NCBI RefSeq assembly: GCF_020662265.1
Contig: NZ_VEWM01000063.1
Span: 1-64,000, forward strand
DNA from: Psychrobacter sp. I-STPA6b
GTDB taxonomy: Bacteria > Pseudomonadota > Gammaproteobacteria > Pseudomonadales > Moraxellaceae
DNA: 64,000 bases
Direction of reading: 5' to 3'
Part shown: piece by piece, positions 36,242-46,985 of the stretch
Layout: each line of letters starts with the position of its first letter
How positions within the stretch are numbered: position 1 is the first letter of the stretch
The notes under the pieces: model-generated
Told to the model about the DNA's origin: nothing
Databases searched by the model: none
The model's input: the letters and a program-made list of their open reading frames with translations, nothing else
Position numbers and translations under genes: made by a program

Positions 36242-36661
36242 TTAACGAATAGCAATCTTTAATGAGTATTGCTGAGTTCTGCCATCACGAGCTGACGCAC
36301 GTGGCTGAGTGATACGAATGGTATAAACACCATTATAAGGCAATACATACGCACCCGTTGCATCTAGCGCTGGAGAGTTTTCACCGATATTCACTGTGTT
36401 GCTTAGTCGACGATGACGCAAATATGGAGTAACATTGCCACCTGCTAGGTCTACTTTCAATTTTTGACCTTTTCTAGCACGGAACGTATATTCATTATAG
36501 TTATATCCAGTGACAGACCCTGTATAGTTTGCACTAGATGCACCACGCTGGAACTGCACATTGACCGTTTTTGAAGCACTTGATGGTGCATTAGCTAAAA
36601 CAACAGGACTTGCAACTAAAGTAGCAACTGCAACCAGTACCGAAGCGGACAACTTTTTCAT
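36242..36661 (-). CDS. pliG: PliG-type periplasmic g-type lysozyme inhibitor
   Basis: 139-aa exported protein; signal peptide ends near residue 23 (VLA). From memory of the E. coli PliG (YcgK) sequence, the mature part follows it closely in order: VNVQFQRGASSANYTGSV, GYNYNEYTFRARKGQKL, a SPALDATGAYVLPYNGVYTIRI block and a C-terminal RTQQYSLKIAI strand. PliG proteins bind and block goose-type lysozymes. The fold is also similar to PPC domains, so it is distantly like the protein at 19374. AGGAGCT ribosome-binding site. It is monocistronic, divergent from queE. Confidence 0.75.
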   Translation of the reverse strand: MKKLSASVLVAVATLVASPVVLANAPSSASKTVNVQFQRGASSANYTGSVTGYNYNEYTFRARKGQKLKVDLAGGNVTPYLRHRRLSNTVNIGENSPALDATGAYVLPYNGVYTIRITQPRASARDGRTQQYSLKIAIR

Positions 36662-37079
36662 AGAAAGCTCCTAAAATAATACATTGAAAGTTTACTATTT
36701 ACTTATGGTTGATATTGGCATTTATTTTCCAATATAAGTACAGGTGCTATCATATAATATTTATAATGAGTGTCTTGATATTCATTTGTAGCGTTGTGTT
36801 GTTTTTAAATACATTAATTCTTTCTGTTGTTTTAACAGATAATTCAGTTGTTTTTTATGACAAAATGCTAAAAAATCAATAAACTACTATCCCACTTCCT
36901 TTTTTATATACCATACATATTTATATGGTATAAAATATACAACTAATGGCTTTTTTAGAATAAAAATATAATGCATCTATATGTAAGTAAATCCTGAGCA
37001 TATTCTTATTTATCTCTTTATAATATGCCACACTTTAGGTCTATTGACCTTAACTGACTGTTTTATAGGAATCTCTATA
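36662..37079. other. Intergenic stretch between pliG and queE
   Basis: 418 bp, very AT-rich, between divergent genes, so it should carry both promoters. I see no queuosine (preQ1) riboswitch-like structure, no repeat and no open frame. Confidence 0.5.
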
Positions 37080-37811
37080 GTGACTGCTATCTCGCCACTT
37101 TTACGCCATCAAGCCATTCCTGTCTCCGACCCACAAGCAGGTCTACGCCTCACTGAGATTTTCTATTCACTACAAGGCGAAGCGCTTACTTCAGGCTTGC
37201 CAACGATTTTTGTTCGTTTAACAGGCTGTCCATTGCGCTGTGTTTATTGTGATACGACTTATTCTTTTTCTGGAGGGAAGCGTCATTCAATTGAAGACAT
37301 TATGACACAAATTGCCCAGTATCCGTGTATGCGAGTGTGTGTCACTGGTGGCGAACCGCTCGCCCAACCCAATGCGATTGTCTTAATGCAACGCTTATTA
37401 GATGCAGGATATGAAATCTCTTTAGAAACAGCAGGTGCTTTATCTGTACAGCGTGTACCAACACCTGTCAGCAAGGTGATGGATATCAAAACCCCTAGCA
37501 GTGGTGAGGCAGAAAAAAACTTATGGTCAAACCTAAACTATTTGACCCAACACGACCAGCTAAAGTTGGTTATTATGAATCGAGAAGATTACGAGTGGGC
37601 AAAAGCAAAACTATATGAGTATCAACTGCATCAAAAAGTAGCGACAGTATGGTTTTCACCCATGTTTAATATTGACCAAGTCAGTACAGAGACAGGAGAT
37701 GTGCCTATCTTAGCTCGTCAACTTGCTGAATGGATATTAGAGGATGCGTTGCCTGTACGTTTTCAGTTACAGTTACATAAAATTATTTGGGCAGATGCCA
37801 AAGGTAAATAG
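37080..37811 (+). CDS. queE: 7-carboxy-7-deazaguanine synthase
   Basis: Radical-SAM enzyme forming CDG in the synthesis of queuosine. The cluster motif is C50-x3-C54-x2-C57 (CPLRCVYC), preceded by EIFYSLQGE and followed by the VTGGEPLAQP glycine-rich SAM loop. Product 243 aa with the GTG start at 37080, chosen because AGGAAT lies 10 bases upstream and the earlier TTG has none. The other queuosine genes (queC, queD, queF) are not in this window. The next gene starts 47 bp later. Confidence 0.92.
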   Translation: MTAISPLLRHQAIPVSDPQAGLRLTEIFYSLQGEALTSGLPTIFVRLTGCPLRCVYCDTTYSFSGGKRHSIEDIMTQIAQYPCMRVCVTGGEPLAQPNAIVLMQRLLDAGYEISLETAGALSVQRVPTPVSKVMDIKTPSSGEAEKNLWSNLNYLTQHDQLKLVIMNREDYEWAKAKLYEYQLHQKVATVWFSPMFNIDQVSTETGDVPILARQLAEWILEDALPVRFQLQLHKIIWADAKGK

Positions 37812-37858
37812 ACAAAAGAAATAGGGTTCATAAAAGGCTAATAAAGGAATAATGCCTC

Positions 37859-38902
37859 ATGATAAAACTGATTTTGCTCGGGTTGGTGGCTGGTGCTTTT
37901 TTTAGCTCAACCTTTGTTCTCAATGAACTGATGAGTGTCTCTGGTGGACATTGGTTTTGGTCAGCAAGCCTACGCTATATATTTATGCTGATACTACTGT
38001 CTGCCATCATTGCTTCACAACATGGTCTACGACGCATACATGAGTTATGGTCTATATTTTGGCGTTATTGGCAGTTTTGGTGTGTGACAGGGGGTATTGG
38101 CTTTGGGCTATTTTATGCAGGGATTTGCTATGCAGCCGACCATGCCAGCGGTTGGGTGGTTGCCTCAACTTTTATGTTTACTGTCGTTGCCAGCCTTTTT
38201 GTCCTATATGCATTTGGACAACGTTTTGGGAAAGATATCATCGTCTATGCACTGATGATATTTTGTGGGGTTGTTTGTGCCAATATCAGCGAAGCCTTGC
38301 ACAGTCAGCCTGATATGAGCCATGCCCTAAATAGCTGGCAAAACTTACAAAATGTGTTGCTATATGGGGCATTGCCAGCATTAGTAGCAGCTTTTAGCTA
38401 TCCAGTTGGTAACCAGTTAGTCTGGCAAGCATCACATAATGCCAAAGGGCGACATACCCAACAAGAAACCCAACCCACAGCAACATCTCAAACATCCTCT
38501 TGGCAACGCCATATCCCAACCATTGATACTGAGCTATTAAATAATGGCGTAAGTAACGCCTTTAATAAAGTCTGGTTAATGACCCTTGGTAGCTTACCAT
38601 TTTGGCTACTTTTAGCTCTGGTAATACAGCCAGCACTTCCTAGCATGGGGCAGGCATTTAATACTTTTTTAGTGGCATTATGTTCAGGTGTCATTGCGAC
38701 TAGCTTATTTTTATATGCACGTGGACAGGCAAACAACTCGCAGGAAGTCGCAGGGGTCGATGCCACTCAAGCCAGTGAAGTGATATTTGCACTTATTGGT
38801 GGAGTTCTGCTATTAGGCACACCATTACCATCTTTACTGGGGTGGGTGGGTATTGCTCTGATTGTATTGGGACTGGTTTTATTTGCGGTCAAGCAGTCCT
38901 GA
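37859..38902 (+). CDS. DMT-type multidrug/metabolite exporter (EmrE-like)
   Basis: 347-aa inner-membrane protein with ten helices in the EamA-like arrangement used by the putative multidrug-resistance efflux family (PF13536-like): N-terminal GLVAGAFFSSTFVLNELM, then WVVASTFMFTVVASLFV, and a C-terminal ASEVIFALIGGVLLLGTPLPS. A ~40-residue Gln/Thr-rich cytoplasmic loop (about 195-230) splits the halves. The substrate is unknown. It lies 47 bp behind queE. Confidence 0.85.
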   Translation: MIKLILLGLVAGAFFSSTFVLNELMSVSGGHWFWSASLRYIFMLILLSAIIASQHGLRRIHELWSIFWRYWQFWCVTGGIGFGLFYAGICYAADHASGWVVASTFMFTVVASLFVLYAFGQRFGKDIIVYALMIFCGVVCANISEALHSQPDMSHALNSWQNLQNVLLYGALPALVAAFSYPVGNQLVWQASHNAKGRHTQQETQPTATSQTSSWQRHIPTIDTELLNNGVSNAFNKVWLMTLGSLPFWLLLALVIQPALPSMGQAFNTFLVALCSGVIATSLFLYARGQANNSQEVAGVDATQASEVIFALIGGVLLLGTPLPSLLGWVGIALIVLGLVLFAVKQS

Positions 38903-38931
38903 TATCAGAAAAAATTAAAATAACAGCAATA

Positions 38932-38970
38932 AAAAAGGTGGAAGAGAAACTTATCTCATCCACCTTTTTA
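38932..38970. terminator. Bidirectional terminator between exporter and ald
   Basis: Stem GGTGGAAGAG / CTCATCCACC (one mismatch) extended by A5/T5. Confidence 0.85.
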
Positions 38971-38980
38971 TTTTAAGACC

Positions 38981-39008
38981 CTATTTTAAAGCACCTATTT
39001 TAAAGCAC
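38981..39008. repeat. 14-bp tandem duplication
   Basis: CTATTTTAAAGCAC occurs twice without gap, downstream of ald. Probably replication slippage. Confidence 0.8.
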
Positions 39009-39034
39009 CTAAAAAACTTTATTTTACAAAACCA

Positions 39035-40147
39035 TTAACCAATTAATGTTCTTGCATCGACATACTCATAACCCAGCGCATCTGCAACGGCTTGATAAGT
39101 CACTTTACCATCTAAAGTATTGATACCTTTTAATAATGACTCATCTTCTAGGCAAGCTTGCTTATAGCCTTTATCTGCCAAAGCCAATGCATATCTGAGT
39201 GTTGCATTAGACAGTGCCATTGTTGAGGTACGTGGAACAGCACCTGGCATATTAGCCACTGCATAATGAATCACACCATGTTTGCTATAAGTTGGAGCAT
39301 CATGCGTGGTAATACGGTCAGTGGTCTCAAAACAACCACCTTGGTCAATAGCAATATCAACAACCACACTGCCTTCACTCATGGAAGCAATCATCTCTTC
39401 TGTCACTAACTTCGGTGCTGAAGCTCCCGGAATCAATACAGCCCCAATCACCAAATCACTATTTTTGACACAGTTTGCAATATTCAGTGGTGTTGACATC
39501 AATGTTTGTACACTATTACCAAATAGCTCAGACAGTTGCTTCAGACGTTTTGGACTTAAATCTAAGATGGTCACATCTGCACCTAGACCAACTGCCATTT
39601 TTGCCGCTTCTGTACCAGCGACACCACCACCAACGATGGTTACCTTACCTTTTTGCACACCCGGCACACCACCAAGTAAAATACCTTTACCACCATAAAA
39701 CTTCTGCAAAAACTGTGCGCCAATCTGAGTACTCATCCGTCCCGCCACTTCACTCATTGGCGTTAATAATGGTAAACCATCAGCCGTTTGTACTGTCTCA
39801 TAAGCAATACCAGTGACCTTTTTCTCAACCAATGCTTTTGTCAGTCCTTTTTCTGCCGCCAAATGCAAGTAAGTAAACAGTGTCAATCCTTCAGTAAAAT
39901 AGTCATATTCTTCGGCTAATGGCTCTTTAACCTTAATGACCATATCAACATCCCATGCTTGCTTCGCACTAGATACAATGGTTGCCCCAATGGCTTCATA
40001 ATCTGCATCGCTAAAGTGTGAGCCTGCACCTGCTTGAGTTTCAACTCTTACTTCATGCCCACGTTGTACCAGCGCCTGTACACCACTCGGTGTTAAACCC
40101 ACCCTGTTTTCATTATTTTTAACTTCTTTAGGGATACCAATCAGCAT
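39035..40147 (-). CDS. ald: Alanine dehydrogenase
   Basis: 370-aa NAD-dependent enzyme interconverting alanine and pyruvate plus ammonia. Signatures: [16 protein letters not shown] at the start (R15), VIKVKEP with a substrate Lys, FTYLHLAA with a catalytic His, and the Rossmann loop [21 protein letters not shown] (near 170). It ends KGY... as usual. A TCCGTATAG repeat pair lies in its 5' region (plus-strand GTATAGTCCGTATAG). It is monocistronic; no Lrp/AldR regulator is adjacent. Confidence 0.95.
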   Translation of the reverse strand: MLIGIPKEVKNNENRVGLTPSGVQALVQRGHEVRVETQAGAGSHFSDADYEAIGATIVSSAKQAWDVDMVIKVKEPLAEEYDYFTEGLTLFTYLHLAAEKGLTKALVEKKVTGIAYETVQTADGLPLLTPMSEVAGRMSTQIGAQFLQKFYGGKGILLGGVPGVQKGKVTIVGGGVAGTEAAKMAVGLGADVTILDLSPKRLKQLSELFGNSVQTLMSTPLNIANCVKNSDLVIGAVLIPGASAPKLVTEEMIASMSEGSVVVDIAIDQGGCFETTDRITTHDAPTYSKHGVIHYAVANMPGAVPRTSTMALSNATLRYALALADKGYKQACLEDESLLKGINTLDGKVTYQAVADALGYEYVDARTLIG

Positions 40148-40521
40148 TTTTATCTCCGTATAGTCCGTATAGATTGTTTGGTTGTTTATCTTATAACTAT
40201 TAGTTATTGATAGTTACCAAACGATTGTATCAGTGATGATATTGCTAAGGATAATTGAGTTTTTACAGAAAAATCAGCCATCAATAATAAAAAACCAATC
40301 AATAATGAGACTCTTTTTTTCAAGTTTTCCTTTCTGTGTCTATTTGCCTTATAATAGACAACTTTTAATAGATATTTTAATGGGCGATTGTGTCCAAGGT
40401 GTGTGTTGTTATACTGACTTAGTGTTATATTAAGGCTTTATGTTATATCGTTAAATGTGACACCATAAATAACAGCATCCTTTTACCTACTCTATCCAAC
40501 TTGACTGATAAGACAGATACC
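40148..40521. promoter_or_regulatory. Divergent promoter region of ald and ileS
   Basis: 374 bp. A TATAAT at 40350-40355 is the best -10 for ileS, giving a long (~160 nt) leader; no clear -35 and no convincing attenuator or T-box was seen. An 11-bp A/T palindromic stretch near 40190-40210 (TAACTATTAGTTA) could be an operator for ald. Confidence 0.35.
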
Positions 40522-43371
40522 ATGACTGAGCAATCCAACAAAACACCGATGACTGACTATAAAGATACTTTAAATCTGGCTGATACCAGCTTTCCAATGC
40601 GTGCCAACCTTGCCAAACGTGAACCAGACTGGCTAAAAGCATGGGAAGAAGATGATGTCTATGGCAAAATTCGTCAAGCACGGGTAGGACGTGAAAAATA
40701 TATTCTGCATGATGGCCCTCCATATGCAAATGGTCAAATTCACCTTGGTCATGCAGTGAATAAGGTATTAAAAGATATTATTACAAAGTCAAAAACACTG
40801 TCTGGCTTTGATGCACCTTATGTTCCCGGTTGGGACTGTCATGGTCTGCCTATTGAGCAAAAAGTAGAAGCCAAAGTTGGCAAAGTTGGACAAAAAGTCT
40901 CTGCCACTGAATTTCGTGGTCTGTGCCGTGAATATGCTCAAAGCCAAATTCAGCTACAGATGAAAGACTTTAAACGCTTAGGTGTGTTTGGTGATTGGGA
41001 CAATCCATATCTCACCATGAACTTTGCACAAGAAGCAAATATTGTTCGTGCCTTGGCAAAAATCTATGCTAATGGGCATGTAACTCGTGGTATGAAGCCT
41101 GTTAACTGGTGTCTAGACTGTGGCTCAGCATTGGCAGAAGCAGAAGTTGAGTATGATGACAAAACCTCTGATGCCATTTATGTTGGTTTTGAAGTTGTCG
41201 ATACTGATAAGCTTCTTGATTCTGTAGATACAGCAACTGATGATAAAACCTTTGCTGTTATTTGGACAACAACACCTTGGACATTACCTGCAAACCAAGC
41301 CATCTCTGTACATCCTGAGCATGAATATAGCATTGTTAAAACTGAAAAAGGCAACTTGGTACTTGCCAGTGCCTTAGTAGACTCTGCATTAGAAGCTTTA
41401 GGGCTAGAAAACTTAGGGGTTATTAAAACCCTACAAGGTACTGAGCTTGAGTTAATCAAGTCACAACATCCACTGATTGATAGCCGTCAAGTTCCTTTTA
41501 TTTTAGGTGAGCATGTCACAACTGACAGTGGTACTGGTTTGGTACATACAGCCCCCGCACATGGTGCAGAAGACTATGTGGTCAGTTTGCAATATGACCT
41601 TCCAGTGACTAATCCTGTAGCAGGTAACGGTGTCTATCTAGAGACTGCTGAAGTCTTTGTGAATGAACATATTTACAAAGCTCAGCCTCAGATTATCTCT
41701 GCCTTAAATGATTCAGGACATTTGTTTAAGCATTATAAAATTGAGCATAGCTACCCACACTGCTGGCGTCATAAAACTCCCATTATCTTCCGTGCAACCC
41801 CACAGTGGTTTATCAGCATGGAAGCTCAAGGTTTAAAATCACAAGCACTGCGTGATATTCCAAATGTGACATGGACACCTGCATGGGGGCAAAATCGTAT
41901 CGAAGCAATGGTTGAGGGGCGTCCTGACTGGTGTATCTCTCGCCAGCGTACTTGGGGTGTGCCAATTCCATTTTTCACGCATAAAGATACTGATGAACTG
42001 CATCCACGTACCCTTGAGCTGATGGAAGAAGTGGCATTACTAATTGAGAAAGGCGGTGTAGAAGCATGGTTTGATGCTGACGCTGAGCAACTTATTGGTG
42101 ATGATGCCAAAGATTATGTCAAAGCATCAGATACACTGGATGTCTGGTTTGACTCAGGGACAACACACTTTGCTGTACTTGAACATACCGATGGCTTACA
42201 TAACCCTGCCGATATGTATTTAGAAGGCTCAGACCAGCACCGTGGCTGGTTCCAGACATCGTTACTAACATCTGAAGCCATGTATGGTCGTCCACCATTT
42301 AAACAAGTATTAACGCATGGCTTTGTGGTTGATGAAAATGGTCGCAAAATGAGTAAGTCATTGGGCAATATCATCACCCCACAAGATGAGATTAATAAAA
42401 CAGGGGCGGATATGCTTCGCCTGTGGATTGCCTCAAGTGACTACCGCTATGAGATGAGTGCAGGACAAAAGGTATTTAAAGGGGCGACTGATATGTATCG
42501 TCGTATCCGTAATACTGTACGTTTCCTATTAGCAAATACAGACGACTTCAATCCAGAAGCTCATAGTGTTGCCATGGATGAATTGGTCAGCCTTGATAAA
42601 TTTATCATGGCACGAGCCAACACAGTGCAAAAAGCAATCATCACTGCCTATGATGCCATGGACTTCCACCAAGTCACCCAACAAGTCATGAGCTTCTGCT
42701 CACAAGACTTGGGTGGATTTTATCTGGACATCATCAAAGACCGTCAATATACAACCATGGCAGATGGTGCGCCTCGTCGCTCAGCACAGACAGCCATGTA
42801 TCATATTGCTCATGCATTGATTCGCTGGATTGCACCTATTCTTACCTTTACAGCACAGGAAGCATGGGAGGCACTACTAAAAGACAATGCACGTGATGAT
42901 AAAGCATACATCTTTACACAAGAATGGTATGACTTACCTAACTTCAGCATGGATAAAGTCACTGAGCAAGACTGGTCAACCATCTTGACTGCAAAAGATG
43001 CCATTAACAAACATATTGAAAATGCACGTGAAGATAAGCGCATCAATGCTAACCTATCAGCACAAGTGAACATTTATGCTTCTGGTGATGTTTATGACAG
43101 CTTAGCCAAGCTCAAAGATGAACTTCGCTTTGTTCTTATCACCAGTGATGCAACATTACATCATTTAGATGACCTAGAGCCTAACAACCCACAAGGTGAA
43201 GAAACAGATATTGAAAACCTACGTGTGAGTGTTGATAGCGCTCAAGGTACAAAATGTATCCGTTGCTGGCATGTTCGTAATGATGTTGGTTCAAATGCAC
43301 AACATCCTGAAATCTGCCAACGCTGTGTAAGCAATGTCACTGGTAACGGTGAGGTAAGGTATTATGCCTAA
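40522..43371 (+). CDS. ileS: Isoleucyl-tRNA synthetase
   Basis: 949-aa class I enzyme charging tRNA-Ile, with editing. HIGH motif HLGH at 74-77 ([16 protein letters not shown]); CP1 editing domain with [11 protein letters not shown] and the [12 protein letters not shown] loop; [14 protein letters not shown] ([10 protein letters not shown]). The C-terminal zinc site is CIRCW...CQRC. This is the eubacterial short form, mupirocin-sensitive type by architecture. A TTG 7 codons upstream is also open; the ATG at 40522 is preferred. lspA overlaps its 3' end by 8 bases. Confidence 0.97.
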   Translation: MTEQSNKTPMTDYKDTLNLADTSFPMRANLAKREPDWLKAWEEDDVYGKIRQARVGREKYILHDGPPYANGQIHLGHAVNKVLKDIITKSKTLSGFDAPYVPGWDCHGLPIEQKVEAKVGKVGQKVSATEFRGLCREYAQSQIQLQMKDFKRLGVFGDWDNPYLTMNFAQEANIVRALAKIYANGHVTRGMKPVNWCLDCGSALAEAEVEYDDKTSDAIYVGFEVVDTDKLLDSVDTATDDKTFAVIWTTTPWTLPANQAISVHPEHEYSIVKTEKGNLVLASALVDSALEALGLENLGVIKTLQGTELELIKSQHPLIDSRQVPFILGEHVTTDSGTGLVHTAPAHGAEDYVVSLQYDLPVTNPVAGNGVYLETAEVFVNEHIYKAQPQIISALNDSGHLFKHYKIEHSYPHCWRHKTPIIFRATPQWFISMEAQGLKSQALRDIPNVTWTPAWGQNRIEAMVEGRPDWCISRQRTWGVPIPFFTHKDTDELHPRTLELMEEVALLIEKGGVEAWFDADAEQLIGDDAKDYVKASDTLDVWFDSGTTHFAVLEHTDGLHNPADMYLEGSDQHRGWFQTSLLTSEAMYGRPPFKQVLTHGFVVDENGRKMSKSLGNIITPQDEINKTGADMLRLWIASSDYRYEMSAGQKVFKGATDMYRRIRNTVRFLLANTDDFNPEAHSVAMDELVSLDKFIMARANTVQKAIITAYDAMDFHQVTQQVMSFCSQDLGGFYLDIIKDRQYTTMADGAPRRSAQTAMYHIAHALIRWIAPILTFTAQEAWEALLKDNARDDKAYIFTQEWYDLPNFSMDKVTEQDWSTILTAKDAINKHIENAREDKRINANLSAQVNIYASGDVYDSLAKLKDELRFVLITSDATLHHLDDLEPNNPQGEETDIENLRVSVDSAQGTKCIRCWHVRNDVGSNAQHPEICQRCVSNVTGNGEVRYYA

Positions 43372-44011
43372 CAATAATACCAGCCCCACCCATAAGGATA
43401 TATCCAAGCCTCCACATTCAACGGCAGGTAATCATTTAGAAGTACAACATGATACCCAGCCAAAGTATGTTTCTGCTCAGGATATTTCGGCAAATACGGC
43501 GCTCATCCGAGCGCCTAAAGCCAATGGCAGTCAAGCACTCATCTGGTATGGCTTATCAGTATTTGTCATTATTCTTGACCAATGGACAAAATGGCTGGCT
43601 GAGCATACCCTCAGCTTCCATCAGCCTGTACCTGTCATTGAGCCTGTACTAAGCTGGACACTGGCATATAATTATGGAGCAGCTTTTAGCTGGCTTGCTA
43701 ACCAAAGTGGTTGGCAAAAGTGGTTTTTTGCAGGCTTGGCACTGGTCATGTCTATATTTTTGATGGTTTATCTGGTACGCGCGCCTCGCACTGCCAAGCT
43801 ACTTAACCTTGGGCTGGCACTGATCTTAGGTGGAGCTGTAGGTAACTTAATCGACCGAGTACGTCTAGGACATGTGGTTGATTTTATTCATGTTCACTAT
43901 GCTGATGTATGGCACTACCCCATCTTCAATATTGCTGATATTGCCATCTGTGTTGGTGTATTTTTTGTCATCATTGATATGCTATTTTTGGAAAATAAAC
44001 GGAGTATATAA
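43364..44011 (+). CDS. lspA: Lipoprotein signal peptidase
   Basis: Inner-membrane aspartic peptidase (signal peptidase II) that cleaves prolipoproteins. The four-helix core starts near residue 58. The catalytic dyad lies in GNLIDRVR and FNIADIAI. Conserved NYGAAFS is present. The protein is 215 aa because of a ~55-residue polar N-terminal extension (His/Thr/Pro/Gln-rich) absent from the usual ~165-aa enzymes. The start overlaps ileS by 8 bases, as in the widespread ileS-lspA pair, so a later start is unlikely but possible. Confidence 0.95.
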   Translation: MPNNNTSPTHKDISKPPHSTAGNHLEVQHDTQPKYVSAQDISANTALIRAPKANGSQALIWYGLSVFVIILDQWTKWLAEHTLSFHQPVPVIEPVLSWTLAYNYGAAFSWLANQSGWQKWFFAGLALVMSIFLMVYLVRAPRTAKLLNLGLALILGGAVGNLIDRVRLGHVVDFIHVHYADVWHYPIFNIADIAICVGVFFVIIDMLFLENKRSI

Positions 44012-44245
44012 ATCGCTCAGACATACATGTACCTTACCTTTGCTTAATTTTCACCCGATAATTAACAAAATTAAAAAGAAAATCTAATGAGATTTTTAAA
44101 ATAAAACATTAGAATGTAGTTAAAGAAGTCATCACTGCAAAAATATATGACACAAAATTTATAGTAAAACATATATTTGTTGTAAAACATAAGTAAAACT
44201 ATTGGCACAATGACTGCCCTCTATAATAAAGCATCGAGGTAAACC

Positions 44246-45703
44246 TTGAGTATTGACTATAGCTTCATATTTGACATCATCCTAGGCTTTCATGCACTAC
44301 TGGTCACTGTTCTGACCCTGCGTATCCTATGGCGGCACAACCTAACACCAGCCGCTCGCTTAGCTTGGTTTATCTTGATATTAGTCATACCTTATCTGGG
44401 TGTAGTTATTTACTGGCTATTTGGGGAAGTCAATCTAAGTAAAAACTCTTTTCATGTCCGCCAACAAATCATTGATACACTACAAAAAAGACATCCTGAA
44501 GTATTAGGTACACACAGTCATTTTATCGAAGATATCGACCAAAAATATGTCCCAGCTTTTGCCTTTGCCACCTCAGCAGAAGGCTTTAAAACAACAATAG
44601 GTAATCATGCAACCTTGATGCCAGATGCTCAAACTGCACGTCAACGCATGATTGAAGATTTTGATGCTGCCACAGATCACATCCACGTTTTATACTATAT
44701 TTGGCTCAATGACAGTACTGGCACAAACACAGCACATGCCTTAATTCGTGCTGCTAAGCGTGGTGTCACTTGTCGAGCCATGGTTGATGCACTTGGCTCG
44801 CGTAAATTTATCAAGTCGTCATTATGGCAGCAAATGCAAGAAGCTGGTGTTCAACTCGAAACAGCCCTACCACTGACGCATATTTTTAAGACTTTATTAT
44901 TCAGTCGTATTGACCTACGCAATCACCGTAAAATTACAATTATTGATGGAAAAATTACTTACTGTGGTAGCCAAAACTGTGCCGACCCAGAGTTTCGAGT
45001 CAAAGCCAAATACGCACCATGGGTTGATATTATGATGCGTTTTGAAGGTCCTGTGGTCGCTCAAAACCAGATGTTATTTGCTAGTGACTGGCTGGTACAG
45101 CGCCCTGATACCCCATCTGATGCTTTTGTATATCATACTGAGCCATTAGAACAGGGTTTTCCCGCCCAAGTCTTTGGTGATGGTCCTAGCATTCGTCGGG
45201 ATGCAACACCTCAGCTTTTCTGCACGCTCATTGCACAAGCGCGTGAACAGCTTACCATATCCACCCCTTACTTTGTTCCAGACTATACCTTGATTAATGC
45301 CATATGTGCTGCTGCCTATCGTGGTGTTGATGTGACCATCATATTCCCAAAACGTAATGACTCATTTGTTGTTGCCCTAACCAGTCGCAGCTACTATCGC
45401 CAATTACTTGAGGCTGGAGTACATATCTTTGAATATCGTGGCGGGTTACTACATGCCAAAACGCTAACCATTGATAATACTATTACCTTTATTGGCTCAA
45501 CCAATATGGACCTACGTAGTTTTAATCTAAACTATGAAAATAATATTATCTTGAGTGATAAAGAATCCACACAAGCAGTCATTAAGCGTCAATCTGACTA
45601 CATCGCTGATTCAGATAAAGTGACATTAGATATGGTGTTACAGTGGGGATTCTTCCGTCAGATTAGCTATAATGTTGTCGCAACCATTGGACCTATTTTA
45701 TAA
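44246..45703 (+). CDS. cls: Cardiolipin synthase
   Basis: 485-aa phospholipase-D-superfamily enzyme that joins phosphatidylglycerol molecules to make cardiolipin. Two N-terminal membrane helices (residues 8-60) precede two HKD motifs: NHRKITIIDG (near 233) and LHAKTLTIDN (near 411). The pattern is that of ClsA. The TTG start is supported by GAGGT 6 bases upstream and by alignment of the first helix. A TATAAT at 44222-44227 is too close to the start to be certain as its -10. It is monocistronic. Confidence 0.93.
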   Translation: MSIDYSFIFDIILGFHALLVTVLTLRILWRHNLTPAARLAWFILILVIPYLGVVIYWLFGEVNLSKNSFHVRQQIIDTLQKRHPEVLGTHSHFIEDIDQKYVPAFAFATSAEGFKTTIGNHATLMPDAQTARQRMIEDFDAATDHIHVLYYIWLNDSTGTNTAHALIRAAKRGVTCRAMVDALGSRKFIKSSLWQQMQEAGVQLETALPLTHIFKTLLFSRIDLRNHRKITIIDGKITYCGSQNCADPEFRVKAKYAPWVDIMMRFEGPVVAQNQMLFASDWLVQRPDTPSDAFVYHTEPLEQGFPAQVFGDGPSIRRDATPQLFCTLIAQAREQLTISTPYFVPDYTLINAICAAAYRGVDVTIIFPKRNDSFVVALTSRSYYRQLLEAGVHIFEYRGGLLHAKTLTIDNTITFIGSTNMDLRSFNLNYENNIILSDKESTQAVIKRQSDYIADSDKVTLDMVLQWGFFRQISYNVVATIGPIL

Positions 45704-45759
45704 TTTTTGTTTTAAGATACTTAAACTATTAAGCACTTCAAATCTTAGATTTAAATAAA

Positions 45760-46392
45760 TTATAAAAGTCCTTTAAAGCTGTCCATATCTCCTATCGACA
45801 ATATATATAACAATATCCCCAAATTAATAATTACTGTCAGGTAATAAACAACTTGAAACTCTGATTTTTGAGATTTATGACGAAGGTATGTTTGCGCTAC
45901 CATCGCCCCAGCCCAGCCTCCCAATACACTAAGTAGATGTAATGTTGACTCAGGCGTCCACCACTGCCCATTTTGTGCGGCTGACTTATCTTTAGCATAC
46001 ATCAAAAATGTCACCACTCCGATAACCCCATACCAGCCAACAACATACCACGTCAGCTTGCCCAGTACAGCCAATAATAACAACAGCCCATAAAACCCAA
46101 TGGCAATAAACAGGCGATTTTTCTGTCCTGAGCGAAATTTATCCTGATGACGCTGACGCTTATTTTTTCTGGCAGCCTGTTGCTGCACAAACGCCAGTTC
46201 TTGTATCTGCTTCGCTTGCCAACGACCTTGGCTATCTTGTTGTAACTCAAATACCACCTGCTCACCAACTATAGGACGCTGACGAGGCTTGTAGTCACTG
46301 ATATGAAAAAATATCGACTCATTGGTTTGGCTTTCAATAAAACCAAAACCCTTATCATCATGCCACTTTCTAATTACACCTTGTTGTTTCAT
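45760..46392 (-). CDS. Cold-shock domain fused to DUF1294 membrane domain
   Basis: 210-aa protein. Residues 1-65 are a cold-shock-like OB fold (GVIRKWHDDKGFGFIES, then IFFHISDY) with both RNA-binding aromatic motifs intact. A basic linker (KNKRQRHQDKFRSGQK) leads to a C-terminal DUF1294 domain (about 95-205) of three to four helices, with YAKDKSAAQNGQWWTPESTLHLLSVLGGW. This fusion is widespread in proteobacteria; the function is unknown and implies a membrane-tethered RNA binder. Confidence 0.88.
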   Translation of the reverse strand: MKQQGVIRKWHDDKGFGFIESQTNESIFFHISDYKPRQRPIVGEQVVFELQQDSQGRWQAKQIQELAFVQQQAARKNKRQRHQDKFRSGQKNRLFIAIGFYGLLLLLAVLGKLTWYVVGWYGVIGVVTFLMYAKDKSAAQNGQWWTPESTLHLLSVLGGWAGAMVAQTYLRHKSQKSEFQVVYYLTVIINLGILLYILSIGDMDSFKGLL

Positions 46393-46476
46393 TGTCCAAC
46401 CCTAGCTTCTATCATTTTATGCTAAACTTAGCAGTAGTAATTACCGTCCACAACCACATAAACTGTTAAATATCCT

Positions 46477-46974
46477 ATGAATCAACCACAATTTATTAAT
46501 CCACATGAAGATACCCGTATCACCCACGGTAGCCAAGTCAAGCTTCACTTCGAAGTATCATTAGAAAACGGCACAGTGATTGACTCCACCTTTAACCGTG
46601 ATGAGCCAGTCTCACTTACCATAGGCGACGAGAGCCTACTAGAAGGCTTTGAAAAAGTGCTTATCAATCTACGTGCTGGTGATACACGAACTGCCCACTT
46701 AGAGCCTGAACAAGCTTTTGGTCAATGGAACCCTGATAACGTACAAAGCTTTAGCACAGCACAATTTGCCACAACAGGTACACCAGAAGTTGGCATGATG
46801 ATAGAGTTCGAAGATAAAGGCAAAAACACCCTACCCGGAGTCGTCAGTAAAATCACAGAAGACAGTGTAGAGGTTGACTTTAATCACCCCCTAGCTGGAC
46901 AGTCGGTCTTATTTAAAGTACAAATATTCAAAGTGACACCACCAGGAGTCACAGGTGTGCAGATTATGTCATAG
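46477..46974 (+). CDS. fkpB: FKBP-type peptidyl-prolyl isomerase (FkpB/SlyD-like)
   Basis: 165-aa cytoplasmic isomerase/chaperone. FKBP strands are SQVKLHFEVSLENGTVIDSTF and TIGDESLLEGFEKVL; an inserted-in-flap domain follows (EPEQAFGQWNPDN to FNHPLAGQS), as in SlpA/FkpB. There is no His-rich metal tail, separating it from SlyD. In E. coli fkpB follows lspA; here cls and the cold-shock gene lie between, which supports the FkpB assignment. Confidence 0.88.
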   Translation: MNQPQFINPHEDTRITHGSQVKLHFEVSLENGTVIDSTFNRDEPVSLTIGDESLLEGFEKVLINLRAGDTRTAHLEPEQAFGQWNPDNVQSFSTAQFATTGTPEVGMMIEFEDKGKNTLPGVVSKITEDSVEVDFNHPLAGQSVLFKVQIFKVTPPGVTGVQIMS

Positions 46975-46985
46975 ACATTATCCTA

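Noticed and set aside
37044..37079. TTG start for queE 12 codons upstream
   Set aside because: No ribosome-binding site there, while AGGAAT lies correctly before the GTG at 37080.
36662..37079. preQ1 riboswitch upstream of queE
   Set aside because: No matching small pseudoknot/hairpin with C-rich loop and A-rich tail was visible next to the start.
38981..39008. Tandem repeats as a CRISPR-like array
   Set aside because: Only two 14-bp units without spacers; simple duplication.
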